From: a virus
DNA length: 27,324 nt
Reading direction: 5' to 3' (one strand)
Virus record (IMG/VR): IMGVR_UViG_3300037247_000966
Coordinates: 1 to 27,324 of that record
Both the position numbers and the translations under genes were made by a program. Positions 7,194-14,105 of the stretch are shown piece after piece (positions within the stretch are counted from its first letter, which is position 1; every line of letters begins with the position of its first letter). The notes below the pieces were generated by a model. That model was not told the origin of the DNA. It did not search any database and worked only from the letters and a program-made list of their open reading frames with translations.

Positions 7194-7499
7194 ATGGCCA
7201 AAACAGCGAGGGGAAACGTGACCCAACTACCGAGACAACCACAGTTGGAGGGGATGAAGGACAAGGAGGACAAGGAGCTGACCGATCTGGCGGTCAAGCA
7301 CGGAACGGCGCGCGACGAGCGCATGGTGAAGGGACGCGAGGAGAAGACCGCGAAGAGTGCGCTCGAAGTCAAGATGGACGAGAAGGGCGTGACCCATTAC
7401 CGCGATCCGGAGACGGGGGTCGAGGCCTGGTTCGAGGTGAAGAGGAACCTGAAGACCAAGATCCCCGGCCAGCTTCAGCCGGAAGAGGGCGAGGAGTAG
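7194..7499 (+). CDS. Hypothetical charged phage protein
   Basis: I do not recognise this 101-aa protein. The ATG at 7194 is preceded by TAGGAGAACAACCA. It is highly charged, with Lys/Asp/Glu-rich helices (GMKDKEDKELTDLAVKHGTA, then ERMVKGREEKTAKSA), then a short beta-like part VTHYRDPETGVEAWFEVKRNLK and an acidic tail. No cysteine or catalytic motif is seen. It lies two bases before the RuvC-like gene and its tail codons supply that gene's GAGGAG ribosome site. Confidence 0.78.
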   Translation: MAKTARGNVTQLPRQPQLEGMKDKEDKELTDLAVKHGTARDERMVKGREEKTAKSALEVKMDEKGVTHYRDPETGVEAWFEVKRNLKTKIPGQLQPEEGEE

Positions 7500-7501
7500 C
7501 G

Positions 7502-8104
7502 TTGGACGAGCGCGGCCCAGTGATACTGGGACTGGATCCCGGCATAGCGACGACCGGCTTTGGTGCGGTGATCGTGACGCCGGGGTCCGTGCGCCACCTG
7601 TTCGAGGATTCGATGAGCACGAAGCGCGACAACTCCAAGACCAAGACCGACGACACGCGTTGTAGAGTGGCGCTGTTCTCCGTGCGCCTCCACGAGATCA
7701 TCGAGCATCTCCGCCCGAGCTTCGCGGTGATCGAGCAGTTCTCGCCCCACGGTGGCGCTGGGCCCCGTTCGATGAGCACGTCGACCCCCAGGCTCATCGG
7801 CATGATGCACGAAGCACTGCGAGCGCACGGCGTGGCGGCGGCCGAGGTGCACACGCGAACCATTAAGCGGCTGGTCATCGGGCGCGGCGGGGACAAAAAG
7901 CGCAAGGTGGGGAAGGACGATACGAAGCGGGCGGTGTGTCTGCACCTGGGCATCACACCGCGGAACGAGCACACGGGCGACGCGCTGGCGGCCGCGATAG
8001 CGGGGAGCGCGTTACTGAGAGAGCGCCGCAAAGATTGGGCCGAGAAGATACGAAGCCGGAGACCGCGGAGGTCCGCTCTGGCATTGGGAAAGAGCAAGGA
8101 ATAG
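7502..8104 (+). CDS. RuvC-like Holliday junction resolvase
   Basis: This is an endonuclease of the RNase H fold that cuts four-way DNA junctions, needed to resolve recombination intermediates before packaging. The 200-aa product shows the RuvC catalytic set: Asp12 in GLDPGIATTGFG, Glu78 in FAVIEQF, and His157/Asp160 in NEHTGDALAAAIAG. A basic segment GGDKKRKVGKDD (129-140) matches the Lys-rich loop before the last catalytic pair. The TTG at 7502 is chosen because GAGGAG sits seven bases upstream; a GTG at 7520 would cut into strand beta 1. The tail is Arg/Lys-rich. The resolvase family is clear, the exact substrate inferred. Confidence 0.88.
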   Translation: MDERGPVILGLDPGIATTGFGAVIVTPGSVRHLFEDSMSTKRDNSKTKTDDTRCRVALFSVRLHEIIEHLRPSFAVIEQFSPHGGAGPRSMSTSTPRLIGMMHEALRAHGVAAAEVHTRTIKRLVIGRGGDKKRKVGKDDTKRAVCLHLGITPRNEHTGDALAAAIAGSALLRERRKDWAEKIRSRRPRRSALALGKSKE

Positions 8105-8147
8105 GATACAAGACAGGTCCCGGCCACGGGGCTAGGAGGGAAGACAA

Positions 8148-8330
8148 GTGAACAGTTCTACTCGGCCAGGTCGGCCGATCCGCCGCCTCATCAAGGCGCT
8201 GCTGTGCGCAGCGATGCTCCACTACTGGAGCTTCGACGACTACGCGGACGACGGCGACGGCTATTTCCAGTTATGCAATTGGTGTGACGCAAAGCGCTGG
8301 CGCGAGGGAGCGCCGAGGTGGGTGAGATGA
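8148..8330 (+). CDS. Small protein with Cys pair
   Basis: This 60-aa protein has an Arg-rich N-terminus (RPGRPIRRLIKALLCAAM), a Trp/Tyr/Asp middle (HYWSFDDYADDGDGYFQ) and a C-terminal Cys-x2-Cys (LCNWCDAKRW), which may bind metal or form dimers. The function is unknown. The GTG at 8148 is supported by AGGAGGGAAG (8134-8143) four bases upstream. Its stop overlaps the next ATG (ATGA). Confidence 0.7.
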   Translation: MNSSTRPGRPIRRLIKALLCAAMLHYWSFDDYADDGDGYFQLCNWCDAKRWREGAPRWVR

Positions 8331-8866
8331 GTATTGAACGACAAAACGCGATCATCAAATCGGCAGACCTGAGAATCGATCGAGGAGTCTTCCTCTGCCT
8401 CTGGATCTTCTTGGACTATGACGGCGCTGGACAAGGCGCGGGCGGCCACGTGCTCGCCAACACCGAGAGACTAGATGAGGGCAGTGGCGTGATGTTCTCG
8501 CATCTTGCGCGGCTGATGAAAACGCTTGAGGTTGAATCGTTCGCCGCGCTCGCCAAGACGACGTGTCGAGTTGAGGCAGAGCATAGCAGGGTCCATCGCA
8601 TTGGCCACTTCATGAAGGACAAGTGGTTCGAGGTGGGACCGCTGCCGCAAGACTTGATCATTGACGGAGACAGGCAGCAGCCCACAAAGAAACAGAGACG
8701 CCTCGCAACGCTGGGGCTCGTCAACAGCCTCCATCACGCCGCCAGCGAGAGCACCCACTCCGAAGTCGTGGATAACGTGCATGCTGTCCGAGACGATCTC
8801 GCCGAGCGCCACGGTATCGAGTGGGATGAGGAAGACGGCTACCGACTGAAGGAGGAAGGACAATGA
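8327..8866 (+). CDS. Conserved two-part phage protein
   Basis: Residues 1-105 look like a recurring phage domain of unknown function: AIIKSADLRIDRGVFLCLWIFLDYDGAGQG-AGGHVL, then a helix FSHLARLMKTLEVESFAAL and a C-terminal strand TCRVEAEHSRVHRIGHFM. Residues 110-179 are a separate charged helical part with KKQRRLATLGLVNSLHHA and an acidic end. The ATG at 8327 overlaps the previous stop and has GAGGTGGGTGAG upstream; a GTG at 8318 is also in frame. The next gene overlaps by four bases. Confidence 0.78.
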   Translation: MSIERQNAIIKSADLRIDRGVFLCLWIFLDYDGAGQGAGGHVLANTERLDEGSGVMFSHLARLMKTLEVESFAALAKTTCRVEAEHSRVHRIGHFMKDKWFEVGPLPQDLIIDGDRQQPTKKQRRLATLGLVNSLHHAASESTHSEVVDNVHAVRDDLAERHGIEWDEEDGYRLKEEGQ

Positions 8867-9819
8867 GCCGCAGCACCATCGAATGGCTACAACGCCCGGG
8901 CTGCGTGCCGGAGACGTGGAACCCGGTGACCGGCTGCTCGAAGTGTTCCGCTGGCTGCAAGAACTGTTATGCCGCTGCCATGGCCAAACGGTTCTGGGGC
9001 GACCGGAAGTTCACCGACGTGCAGTGTCACCAAGACCGCCTGAGCCAACCGCTTCGCTGGCGGAAGCCGCGCATGTGCTTCGTCAACTCGATGAGCGACC
9101 TGTTCCACGAGGACGTGCCAGATGGGTTCATCGACCAGGTGTTCGCGGTTATGGCGATCAACGCGCTGCACAGCGTGCGACTCGCCAGCACGCTCGTGCT
9201 TCTCACGAAACGTGCGGAGCGAATGCGCGACTACATGATCGGACTCACGGCAGAGCGGCTAGCCAAGGCCGGCGCGCCGATGATGGAGAACTGGGACAAC
9301 TGGTGGGATAGCCTGTGCCGCGCTCAGCAGAGAATGCCTGCTGGCAAGTGGTTCGGTAATGTCTGGCTTGGCATTTCCATCTCCAATCAGAAGGATGCCG
9401 ACAAATCGCTTCCGTTCTTGCTGCAAACGCCCGCCGCGATGCGCGTCGTGAGCTATGAACCAGCGCTGGAGGCGGTGGACTTCTCGGGCGATTGGTGGTG
9501 CCAGAAGTGTGCAGCTTATCTCAGCGACTCCCGCGTCACCTATAACCAAACTTGTGATGCGTGTGACCATCCGACAGAGGTAGCGAGCCTACTTGGCGAC
9601 GGCCCAGACGGAGAACCGGGCGTCGATTGGCTCATCATGGGCAGCGAATCAGGGCCCGGCGCTCGCCCGATGGAACTCGACTGGGCACGCGCAGCTCGTG
9701 ATCAATGTGTCGAGGCCAGCGTTCCCTTCTTTCTAAAGCAGGCCGAAATCGACGGCAAGCTCGTGAAGATGCCGAAGCTCGACGGCCATGTCTGGGACCA
9801 GTATCCGGAGGTGGGATGA
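8863..9819 (+). CDS. DUF5131 family protein (phage Gp37/Gp68)
   Basis: This family is widespread in phages and has features of radical-SAM-like metal proteins; its reaction is not established. In the 318-aa product the N-terminal cluster WNPVTGCSKCSAGCKNCYA (Cys25, 28, 32, 35) precedes MCFVNSMSDLFHEDVP, a middle LTKRAERM, and the family C-terminus GSESGPGARPMELDW followed by CVEASVPFFLKQ. An extra zinc-ribbon-like insert, Cys213-x2-Cys216...Cys231-x2-Cys234, sits between the middle and C-terminal family motifs. The start overlaps the previous stop (ATGA), after GGAGGAAGGACA. Family membership is secure. Confidence 0.9.
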   Translation: MSRSTIEWLQRPGCVPETWNPVTGCSKCSAGCKNCYAAAMAKRFWGDRKFTDVQCHQDRLSQPLRWRKPRMCFVNSMSDLFHEDVPDGFIDQVFAVMAINALHSVRLASTLVLLTKRAERMRDYMIGLTAERLAKAGAPMMENWDNWWDSLCRAQQRMPAGKWFGNVWLGISISNQKDADKSLPFLLQTPAAMRVVSYEPALEAVDFSGDWWCQKCAAYLSDSRVTYNQTCDACDHPTEVASLLGDGPDGEPGVDWLIMGSESGPGARPMELDWARAARDQCVEASVPFFLKQAEIDGKLVKMPKLDGHVWDQYPEVG

Positions 9820-10181
9820 TGAGCCTACTCAACTACCCACCCGACGTTTCAGCCGAGGAACGCGCCGAGTTCGACGAGTGGTTCGCTGGTCGGCCGAAAG
9901 AGATCCAGGTCATGATCGTCAGCCACCCACCATGGCAACGCTACCGCGTGAAGGCGGGCGCACCCTACGCAATCACCGGTCCCGGGAGCATCGGTCAGAT
10001 CATCAGCTACTTCGAAGACGGCACGGTGAGGTTCGAGACCGAAGCGCCGCAGCCGCAGGTCATGGCCGGCGATCATGTGCTGACCGCGCGAGGCGAGTGG
10101 CACCCACTGCCGCCAGAGGGAATCCACGCGGCCCTCGATCCGAAGTGGTTGGAGGTGGTGGCGGAGGTGAGCCATGGGTGA
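9816..10181 (+). CDS. Conserved phage protein of unknown function
   Basis: This 121-aa protein has an N-terminal helix with EFDEWFAGRPKEIQVM, then PPWQRYRVKAGAPYAI, then QIISYFEDGTVRFET, a layout I recall from small phage proteins next to DUF5131 genes. The C-terminus (HPLPPEGIHAALDPKWLEVV) may form a further small helix. No catalytic motif is apparent. The start is the first of two adjacent ATGs, overlapping the previous stop, with CGGAGGTGGG upstream. Confidence 0.78.
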   Translation: MMSLLNYPPDVSAEERAEFDEWFAGRPKEIQVMIVSHPPWQRYRVKAGAPYAITGPGSIGQIISYFEDGTVRFETEAPQPQVMAGDHVLTARGEWHPLPPEGIHAALDPKWLEVVAEVSHG

Positions 10182-10359
10182 AGGTTGCTGGGTGTGCGGT
10201 GACAAGAAGAACGACATGCGCATAGAGCTTGGCGAATTGGACACACCGTTCGCTTCATGCTTCGCCGTCTCGCTTTGCTACGACTGCTATCGCTTCGTGC
10301 GGGATGCGCTTGAGAAGAAGCGGGAAGAGCGGTTTCCAGTCGACCCGGAGACACCATGA
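10174..10359 (+). CDS. Small zinc-ribbon-like protein
   Basis: This 61-aa protein contains Cys5-x2-Cys8 (CWVCGDKK) and Cys35-x2-Cys38 (CYDCYRF), a spacing typical of a four-cysteine zinc ribbon, with Cys29 nearby. The C-terminus is a charged helix (DALEKKREER). The function is unknown; a protein- or nucleic-acid-binding adaptor is likely. The ATG is preceded by GGAGGTGAGCC and overlaps the previous gene by eight bases. The next gene overlaps by four bases. Confidence 0.78.
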   Translation: MGEGCWVCGDKKNDMRIELGELDTPFASCFAVSLCYDCYRFVRDALEKKREERFPVDPETP

Positions 10360-11111
10360 TCGGTCTCCTCGAATCCCGCCACTCTCGCGACGTGTTCGTT
10401 GCCGAGTGTAAAGACGGCCCGTCGCAGGCGCGGAGCCATCGCCGGCTCGATGCGTGGGTGCTGCGGCGTACGTGGTCGCCCATCACCATGATCGGCTACG
10501 AAATCAAGGAGAGCCGCGCCGACTTCCTGCGCGACGAGAAGTGGCCAGACTATCTGCCCCTCTGCCATCAGTTTTACTTCGCGTGCCCGAGTGGACTGAT
10601 CCAGCCGGACGAATTACCGAAGGGCGTGGGCCTAGTCTGGGCATCAAAGAATGGGAAGCGCCTCTTCAACAAGAAGCGCGCGTTGCGCTGTGAGATCGAG
10701 ATACCGAGCGACCTGCTGGTCTACGTCATCATGAGCCGAGCACGGATCACGCTACCCGGGCTCGGCGAGGTGGCGACCGCCGCCGACTTCTGGCGCGATT
10801 GGCTGAAGACGAAGGCCGAGAATCGGCAGCTCGGGTGGAACGTGCGGCGAGCGCTGGGCGAGGAGACACGCAAAATCGAGCGCCGTAACGATGAACTGGA
10901 GAAGCGCTACGCGGAGTACGACAAGATCCGCGCACGCCTTAAGGAGCTTGGCTTCGACGAGAGTCAAGTGGTGGCCGACTGGCAGGTGCAGAGCCGGATC
11001 GAGGACATCGGTGCAGCGCTCCCCGCAAGGCTCGAATACAACCTGCGCCAGCATGCACGCCAACTCAACGCGGCCGCCGACAAGGTGGCGGAGATCAGGG
11101 GGGAAGGATGA
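10356..11111 (+). CDS. MmcB-like PD-(D/E)XK nuclease-fold protein
   Basis: The 251-aa product begins with a domain resembling the MmcB DNA-repair family: RRLDAWVLRRTW (Asp32), then GYEIKESRADFLRDEKW (Glu49, Lys51), then YLPLCHQFYFACPSGLI and LPKGVGLVW. The Asp...Glu-x-Lys set matches the PD-(D/E)XK nuclease core, so metal-dependent DNA cleavage is possible. Residues 140-250 form long charged helices (TRKIERRNDELEKRYAEYDKI, a likely coiled coil). The start overlaps the previous stop (ATGA). Neighbours are DNA- and RNA-modifying genes. The fold is likely; activity in this phage is inferred. Confidence 0.8.
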   Translation: MIGLLESRHSRDVFVAECKDGPSQARSHRRLDAWVLRRTWSPITMIGYEIKESRADFLRDEKWPDYLPLCHQFYFACPSGLIQPDELPKGVGLVWASKNGKRLFNKKRALRCEIEIPSDLLVYVIMSRARITLPGLGEVATAADFWRDWLKTKAENRQLGWNVRRALGEETRKIERRNDELEKRYAEYDKIRARLKELGFDESQVVADWQVQSRIEDIGAALPARLEYNLRQHARQLNAAADKVAEIRGEG

Positions 11112-11449
11112 GAGCCATGAGCTTTGCGCTGACCAAGGATCAGATCATCGACCGGTCGAAGACCGTGACGCGGCGGGCCGTCGAGACCTGGAACAACCTG
11201 CAGGCTGGCGACCGACTGAAGGCCGTGAACAGGGTGATGGGCTTCCGACTTGGTGAGAAGCAGGTCGTTCTCGGCCAGATCGAAGTCACGTCTGTGACCG
11301 TGGAGGCCTTGTCGGCCATCACCGACGAGGAAGTCGCGCGCGAAGGATTCCCCGGCATGGACGCCGCTTGGTTCGTGGGCATGTTCTGCAAATCGATGAA
11401 GAAGCAACCCGGCGACAAGGTGCGTCGGATCGAGTTCCGCCATGTGTGA
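11108..11449 (+). CDS. ASCH-domain-like phage protein
   Basis: This 113-aa protein fits the phage ASCH pattern: MSFALTKDQIIDRSKTVTRR, then LQAGDRLKAVNRVMGFRLGEKQ, then GQIEVTSVTVEALSAITDEEVAREGFPGM, then FVGMFCKSM and a final strand VRRIEF. ASCH domains share a PUA-like RNA-binding fold; some cleave or bind modified nucleosides. The Lys-Thr-Val-Thr-Arg-Arg stretch is the usual conserved patch. The ATG at 11108 has AGGGGGGAAGG directly upstream and overlaps the previous stop; the in-frame ATG at 11117 is a second option. The substrate is unknown. Confidence 0.82.
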   Translation: MRAMSFALTKDQIIDRSKTVTRRAVETWNNLQAGDRLKAVNRVMGFRLGEKQVVLGQIEVTSVTVEALSAITDEEVAREGFPGMDAAWFVGMFCKSMKKQPGDKVRRIEFRHV

Positions 11450-11762
11450 TCTCCGCACCATGGACTGTCCCAACTGTAAGCGCGGACTGGTGCCCATCGA
11501 CGGCGATCCGGGGCCATGCCAGCGATGTGCCGGGATGGGCGTCCTCAAGGAGCCGGCGTGGCTGGCGCGCTATCTTCGGCTCATGCGCGAGGAGCACTTC
11601 TCCGATGCGTTCGGGGTGATCGCCGAGAGCTTCCGCCAGGCGACAGGCGTGTTGGCCCCGGGCAAAGACGTGGCGCCGGCGATGGGGCCCGCCGAGTCCC
11701 GCGATGATCGGCACTCATTATTCCAAACCTGGTTCCAGACGGAGGTGGTGTTGTGGCCGTGA
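11442..11762 (+). CDS. Zinc-ribbon protein
   Basis: This 106-aa protein begins with a four-cysteine ribbon: Cys9-x2-Cys12 (CPNCKRGL) and Cys26-x2-Cys29 (CQRCAGMG), a DnaJ-like spacing with Gly after the second pair. The rest is a helical segment (AWLARYLRLMREEHFSDAFGVIAESF) and a polar tail that runs into the next gene. No enzyme motif is present. The ATG overlaps the ASCH gene by eight bases. Confidence 0.75.
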   Translation: MCDLRTMDCPNCKRGLVPIDGDPGPCQRCAGMGVLKEPAWLARYLRLMREEHFSDAFGVIAESFRQATGVLAPGKDVAPAMGPAESRDDRHSLFQTWFQTEVVLWP

Positions 11763-12649
11763 ACGACATGGAGAAGAACGAGCCGATGATTATGGCGCCG
11801 GTGCGTTGCCGCGTGTGCGGACAGCCGATAATTCTAGAGGTGACCGGCCCGGATGAGGTCACCACAAGGTTTGATTTCCACGAAGAATGTGTGCCGCCAC
11901 CGCCACCCAAGGGCGCAATCCTCTGGGCGTTCCGCGGCTCTGTCGCCCACGGCATGTTCATACGCAGCGACGCCCCCGACTCCATCGACGACATCGACCT
12001 GATGGGCGTGGTGATCGCGCCGACCGAGAACTACCTGGGTCGACCCGAGTCAGCGTGGGGCAGTCGGGGGATGGCCGAGAGCTGGGAGGGCAAGTTCGAC
12101 ATCGTGATCTACGAGCTGCGGAAGTTCGTGACGCTGCTGCTCAAGAGCAACCCGAATGTTGTGGCCATGCTCTGGCTGCCCGAAGACAAGTACGTGCACG
12201 TCAGCCCGCTCGGCCAGCGGCTCATCGCGCACCGGCATCTGTTCATGTCGCGCAAGGCTTACGATTCGTTCACCGGATACGCCCAGCAGCAGATCGACAA
12301 GATGCGAGGCTCCGCCTACCAGGGCTACATGGGGGCAAAGCGCAAGGAGCTCGTCGATCGGTTCGGCTACGACACGAAGAATGCGGCCCACTGCATCCGG
12401 CTGCTCCGCATGGGCTGCGAGGTACTGCGCTACGGCGAGTATCGGGTGAACCGGTCTGGCATCGACTCCCAGGAACTGCTGGATATCAAGCGCGGCAAGT
12501 GGCCGATCAAACGGGTTGAAGCGTTGGCCGACGCGCTGTTCGATGACGCGGCTACGGCTGTCCGATACTCAGTGCTGCCCGAGGAGCCGGACTACGAGAA
12601 GGCTGAGGCGCTCCTCGTGTCGATGCTGAAGGAGGCGCTGTGGCCATGA
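11753..12649 (+). CDS. RlaP-like nucleotidyltransferase with N-terminal zinc site
   Basis: The main domain matches the polymerase-beta superfamily of the RlaP (RNA-ligase-associated) kind: WAFRGSVAHGMFI (GSxxHG, 62-67), then DDIDLMGVVIAP (Asp80, Asp82), the metal-binding pair, then YELRKFVTLLLKSNPNVVAMLWLP and a later helical half with HCIRLLRMGCEVL. It would transfer a nucleotide to RNA or another target; the true substrate is not known. An unusual N-terminal module has CRVCGQP (Cys19, Cys22) and FHEEC (His43, Cys46), a likely zinc finger. The GTG at 11753 follows GGAGGTGGTGTT. No RNA ligase gene is nearby. The domain is clear, the role inferred. Confidence 0.85.
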   Translation: MAVNDMEKNEPMIMAPVRCRVCGQPIILEVTGPDEVTTRFDFHEECVPPPPPKGAILWAFRGSVAHGMFIRSDAPDSIDDIDLMGVVIAPTENYLGRPESAWGSRGMAESWEGKFDIVIYELRKFVTLLLKSNPNVVAMLWLPEDKYVHVSPLGQRLIAHRHLFMSRKAYDSFTGYAQQQIDKMRGSAYQGYMGAKRKELVDRFGYDTKNAAHCIRLLRMGCEVLRYGEYRVNRSGIDSQELLDIKRGKWPIKRVEALADALFDDAATAVRYSVLPEEPDYEKAEALLVSMLKEALWP

Positions 12650-13170
12650 CGCTGCTGGCGAACATGACTCAGGCCAGGCCGGGCGCCATCTTCGGCGGGG
12701 CGAACCAGGAATACCGCTATCTCCTCACGCGCTCCTGGCTCACGGGCAAAGGCACGTGCTGTTTCATCATGCTCAACCCGAGCACGGCGGATGAGACGGA
12801 GGACGACCCGACTGTGCGGCGCTGCATCCGGTTCGCACAGACTTGGAACTTTAAGCACTTGGTCGTTGGCAACATCTTCGCGCTGCGGTCGACGGATCCA
12901 GCGGCACTGAAGAGCCATCGAGATCCGGTGGGTCCGGAGAATGACGAGTACCTTGCTGCGCTCATGGTCGACTCGTCAATGGTCATCTGTGCGTGGGGAG
13001 CCCACGGTGGGTTGGTGAGTCGCGGACGAACGATCGCCGCCTGGGCGACGAGACTCACGGTGCTCCACCACCTGGGACTGACGAAGGAGGGATACCCAAG
13101 ACACCCGCTCTACTTGAAGGGCGATCTCAAGCCTGTGGAGTGGAAGCGCGATGAGATGTTCCGAGTGTAG
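12640..13170 (+). CDS. DUF1643 family protein
   Basis: The hallmark of this family, CFIMLNPSTADETEDDPTVRR (42-61), is followed by FAQTWNFKHLVVGNIFALRSTDP and AALKSHRDPVGPENDEYL, then MVICAWGAHG and a C-terminal HPLYLKGDLKPVEW. The biochemical role of DUF1643 is unknown; members are common in phages and mobile elements. The product is 176 aa, a usual length. The GTG at 12640 lies four bases after AGGAGG; an ATG at 12646 is an alternative. It overlaps the RlaP-like gene by ten bases, suggesting the two act in the same unit. Confidence 0.88.
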   Translation: MAMTLLANMTQARPGAIFGGANQEYRYLLTRSWLTGKGTCCFIMLNPSTADETEDDPTVRRCIRFAQTWNFKHLVVGNIFALRSTDPAALKSHRDPVGPENDEYLAALMVDSSMVICAWGAHGGLVSRGRTIAAWATRLTVLHHLGLTKEGYPRHPLYLKGDLKPVEWKRDEMFRV

Positions 13171-13543
13171 TGGCAGCGGTACGGTGCCGGCGCCGCAAGG
13201 AGAGCGCGACTGCTTCGGGTGCGGGGGGACGGGCGAGGAAGGATTCTGGGGAGAGAGCAAGGAGGAAGAAGTGCCACACAAGACTATGTGGGAGGGCGAT
13301 TGGAACGTGGCGTTGGGTGATGGAGCGTCAGGCGCCGAGCGTGCTATCAAGGCGGACCACGACCGCATCCGTGAACTTGAGGAGTGTCTCGCGGGCAAGA
13401 CTGTCTGCTGCCCAGAATGCCAAGATCCGATAGAAGACCACAGGGCGCTATGCCGGGACTGCGCAATCGACGCAGCGCTTGAGCGTCTCAAGAGCGTGCT
13501 AACCAGGCCGACGAAGCCCCTCAAAGTGAGCGGATCGAAATGA
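13151..13543 (+). CDS. Cys-rich protein with DnaJ-like zinc module
   Basis: Residues 1-30 hold two DnaJ-type repeats, CSECSGSG (Cys3, Cys6) and CFGCGGTG (Cys21, Cys24). A second metal site lies near the C-terminus: Cys86-Cys87-x2-Cys90 and Cys101-x2-Cys104 (CRDCAIDAALERL). The 130-aa protein may therefore hold two zinc sites joined by a polar linker. Inside the gene, AAGGAGG (13259-13265) precedes an in-frame GTG at 13271, which could start a shorter product without the first module. The ATG at 13151 overlaps the DUF1643 gene by 20 bases. Confidence 0.75.
   Translation: MRCSECSGSGTVPAPQGERDCFGCGGTGEEGFWGESKEEEVPHKTMWEGDWNVALGDGASGAERAIKADHDRIRELEECLAGKTVCCPECQDPIEDHRALCRDCAIDAALERLKSVLTRPTKPLKVSGSK
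13259..13273 (+). promoter_or_regulatory. Internal ribosome site and in-frame GTG
   Basis: AAGGAGG is followed five bases later by GTG at 13271 in the frame of the gene that starts at 13151. It would give a 90-aa product lacking the DnaJ-like module. This is either a second start or a trace of two genes that fused. Confidence 0.4.
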
Positions 13544-13722
13544 TCTGCGAACGCTGCTGGAGCGACGCGACCATCCGGGCGTTCGGCTCGGGCCGCAGCA
13601 CCACCGAGCACTACAACGAGCTGCTGGAAGAGCGGAAGGACGAGCCGTGTGACGGCAGGAGGGAAGAGGATGAGGGAGAAGAAGCCGAACGATCTCAGGG
13701 CCGACATCAAAGGCATGGCTGA
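13540..13722 (+). CDS. Small conserved phage protein with Cys pair
   Basis: The first 37 residues follow a pattern common in phages: CERCWSDA (Cys3, Cys6), then a turn, HYNELLEERKDEPC (the last Cys at 37). The three cysteines plus a His could bind zinc. The rest (about 38-60) is a polar, charged tail that overlaps the next small gene out of frame and may not be conserved. The ATG overlaps the previous stop (ATGA). The function is unknown. Confidence 0.7.
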   Translation: MICERCWSDATIRAFGSGRSTTEHYNELLEERKDEPCDGRREEDEGEEAERSQGRHQRHG

Positions 13723-13765
13723 CGTCGCGCAGCGTATCGTGAAGAAGCACAAAGGAGGAGCGTGA
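13670..13765 (+). CDS. 31-aa basic mini-protein
   Basis: This short gene encodes MREKKPNDLRADIKGM followed by ADVAQRIVKKHKGGA, a likely amphipathic, basic helix. It has a perfect AGGAGGGAAG (13657-13666) three bases before the ATG. Its end supplies the ribosome site AAAGGAGGAG of the next gene, whose ATG shares the last base of this stop (TGATG). That arrangement makes it a believable gene despite its length. The function is unknown. Confidence 0.62.
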   Translation: MREKKPNDLRADIKGMADVAQRIVKKHKGGA

Positions 13766-13983
13766 TGGGATGTCCATGCCAAGGGGCACAGCCGAACTGT
13801 CCGAACGACCACAGCAGCGAGCCACCAGGACCACGCCAGCTCGCCGCTGAACGCCTCATGTTGGCTAGGGCAGTGAAGACGCTCGGCAACGCCGTAGACG
13901 CCGACCCCGGATGGATTCTTACCGGATCTGAGAGGGCAGCGCTTGATTTGGCCCATCGCATTGTCGAGAAGGAGGGAGCGTGA
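13765..13983 (+). CDS. Small hypothetical protein, Cys-rich N-terminus
   Basis: This 72-aa protein begins MGCPCQGAQPNCPNDH, a tight Cys/His cluster that may bind metal. The remainder is helical (AAERLMLARAVKTLGNAVDA, then GSERAALDLAHRIVEK). The function is unknown. The ATG at 13765 has AAAGGAGGAGCG upstream. Its stop overlaps the start of the next mini-gene (TGATG). Confidence 0.75.
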   Translation: MGCPCQGAQPNCPNDHSSEPPGPRQLAAERLMLARAVKTLGNAVDADPGWILTGSERAALDLAHRIVEKEGA

Positions 13984-14105
13984 TGCCCGAGTGTGGCGAG
14001 GACTTCTGCTGGCAGTGCGGCGATTGTCTCGAATGCCACCCGCACGTCCAATGCGCTGAGTGTGGCGGATGTTGGTGCCATTGTTTTGACGAGGAGGAAG
14101 AATGA
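13983..14105 (+). CDS. 40-aa protein with ten cysteines
   Basis: Ten of 40 residues are Cys (4, 9, 12, 15, 18, 24, 27, 30, 32, 34) and three are His. Spacing is mostly Cys-x2-Cys: CWQCGDCLEC, then CAECGGCWCHC, ending in an acidic tail FDEEEE. Such density suggests two or three bound metal ions, as in metallothionein-like or treble-clef mini-proteins, rather than a disulfide-rich secreted toxin, because no signal peptide is present. GAAGGAGGGAGCG precedes the ATG, which shares a base with the previous stop, and its own stop overlaps the next ATG (ATGA). The function is unknown. Confidence 0.72.
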   Translation: MPECGEDFCWQCGDCLECHPHVQCAECGGCWCHCFDEEEE

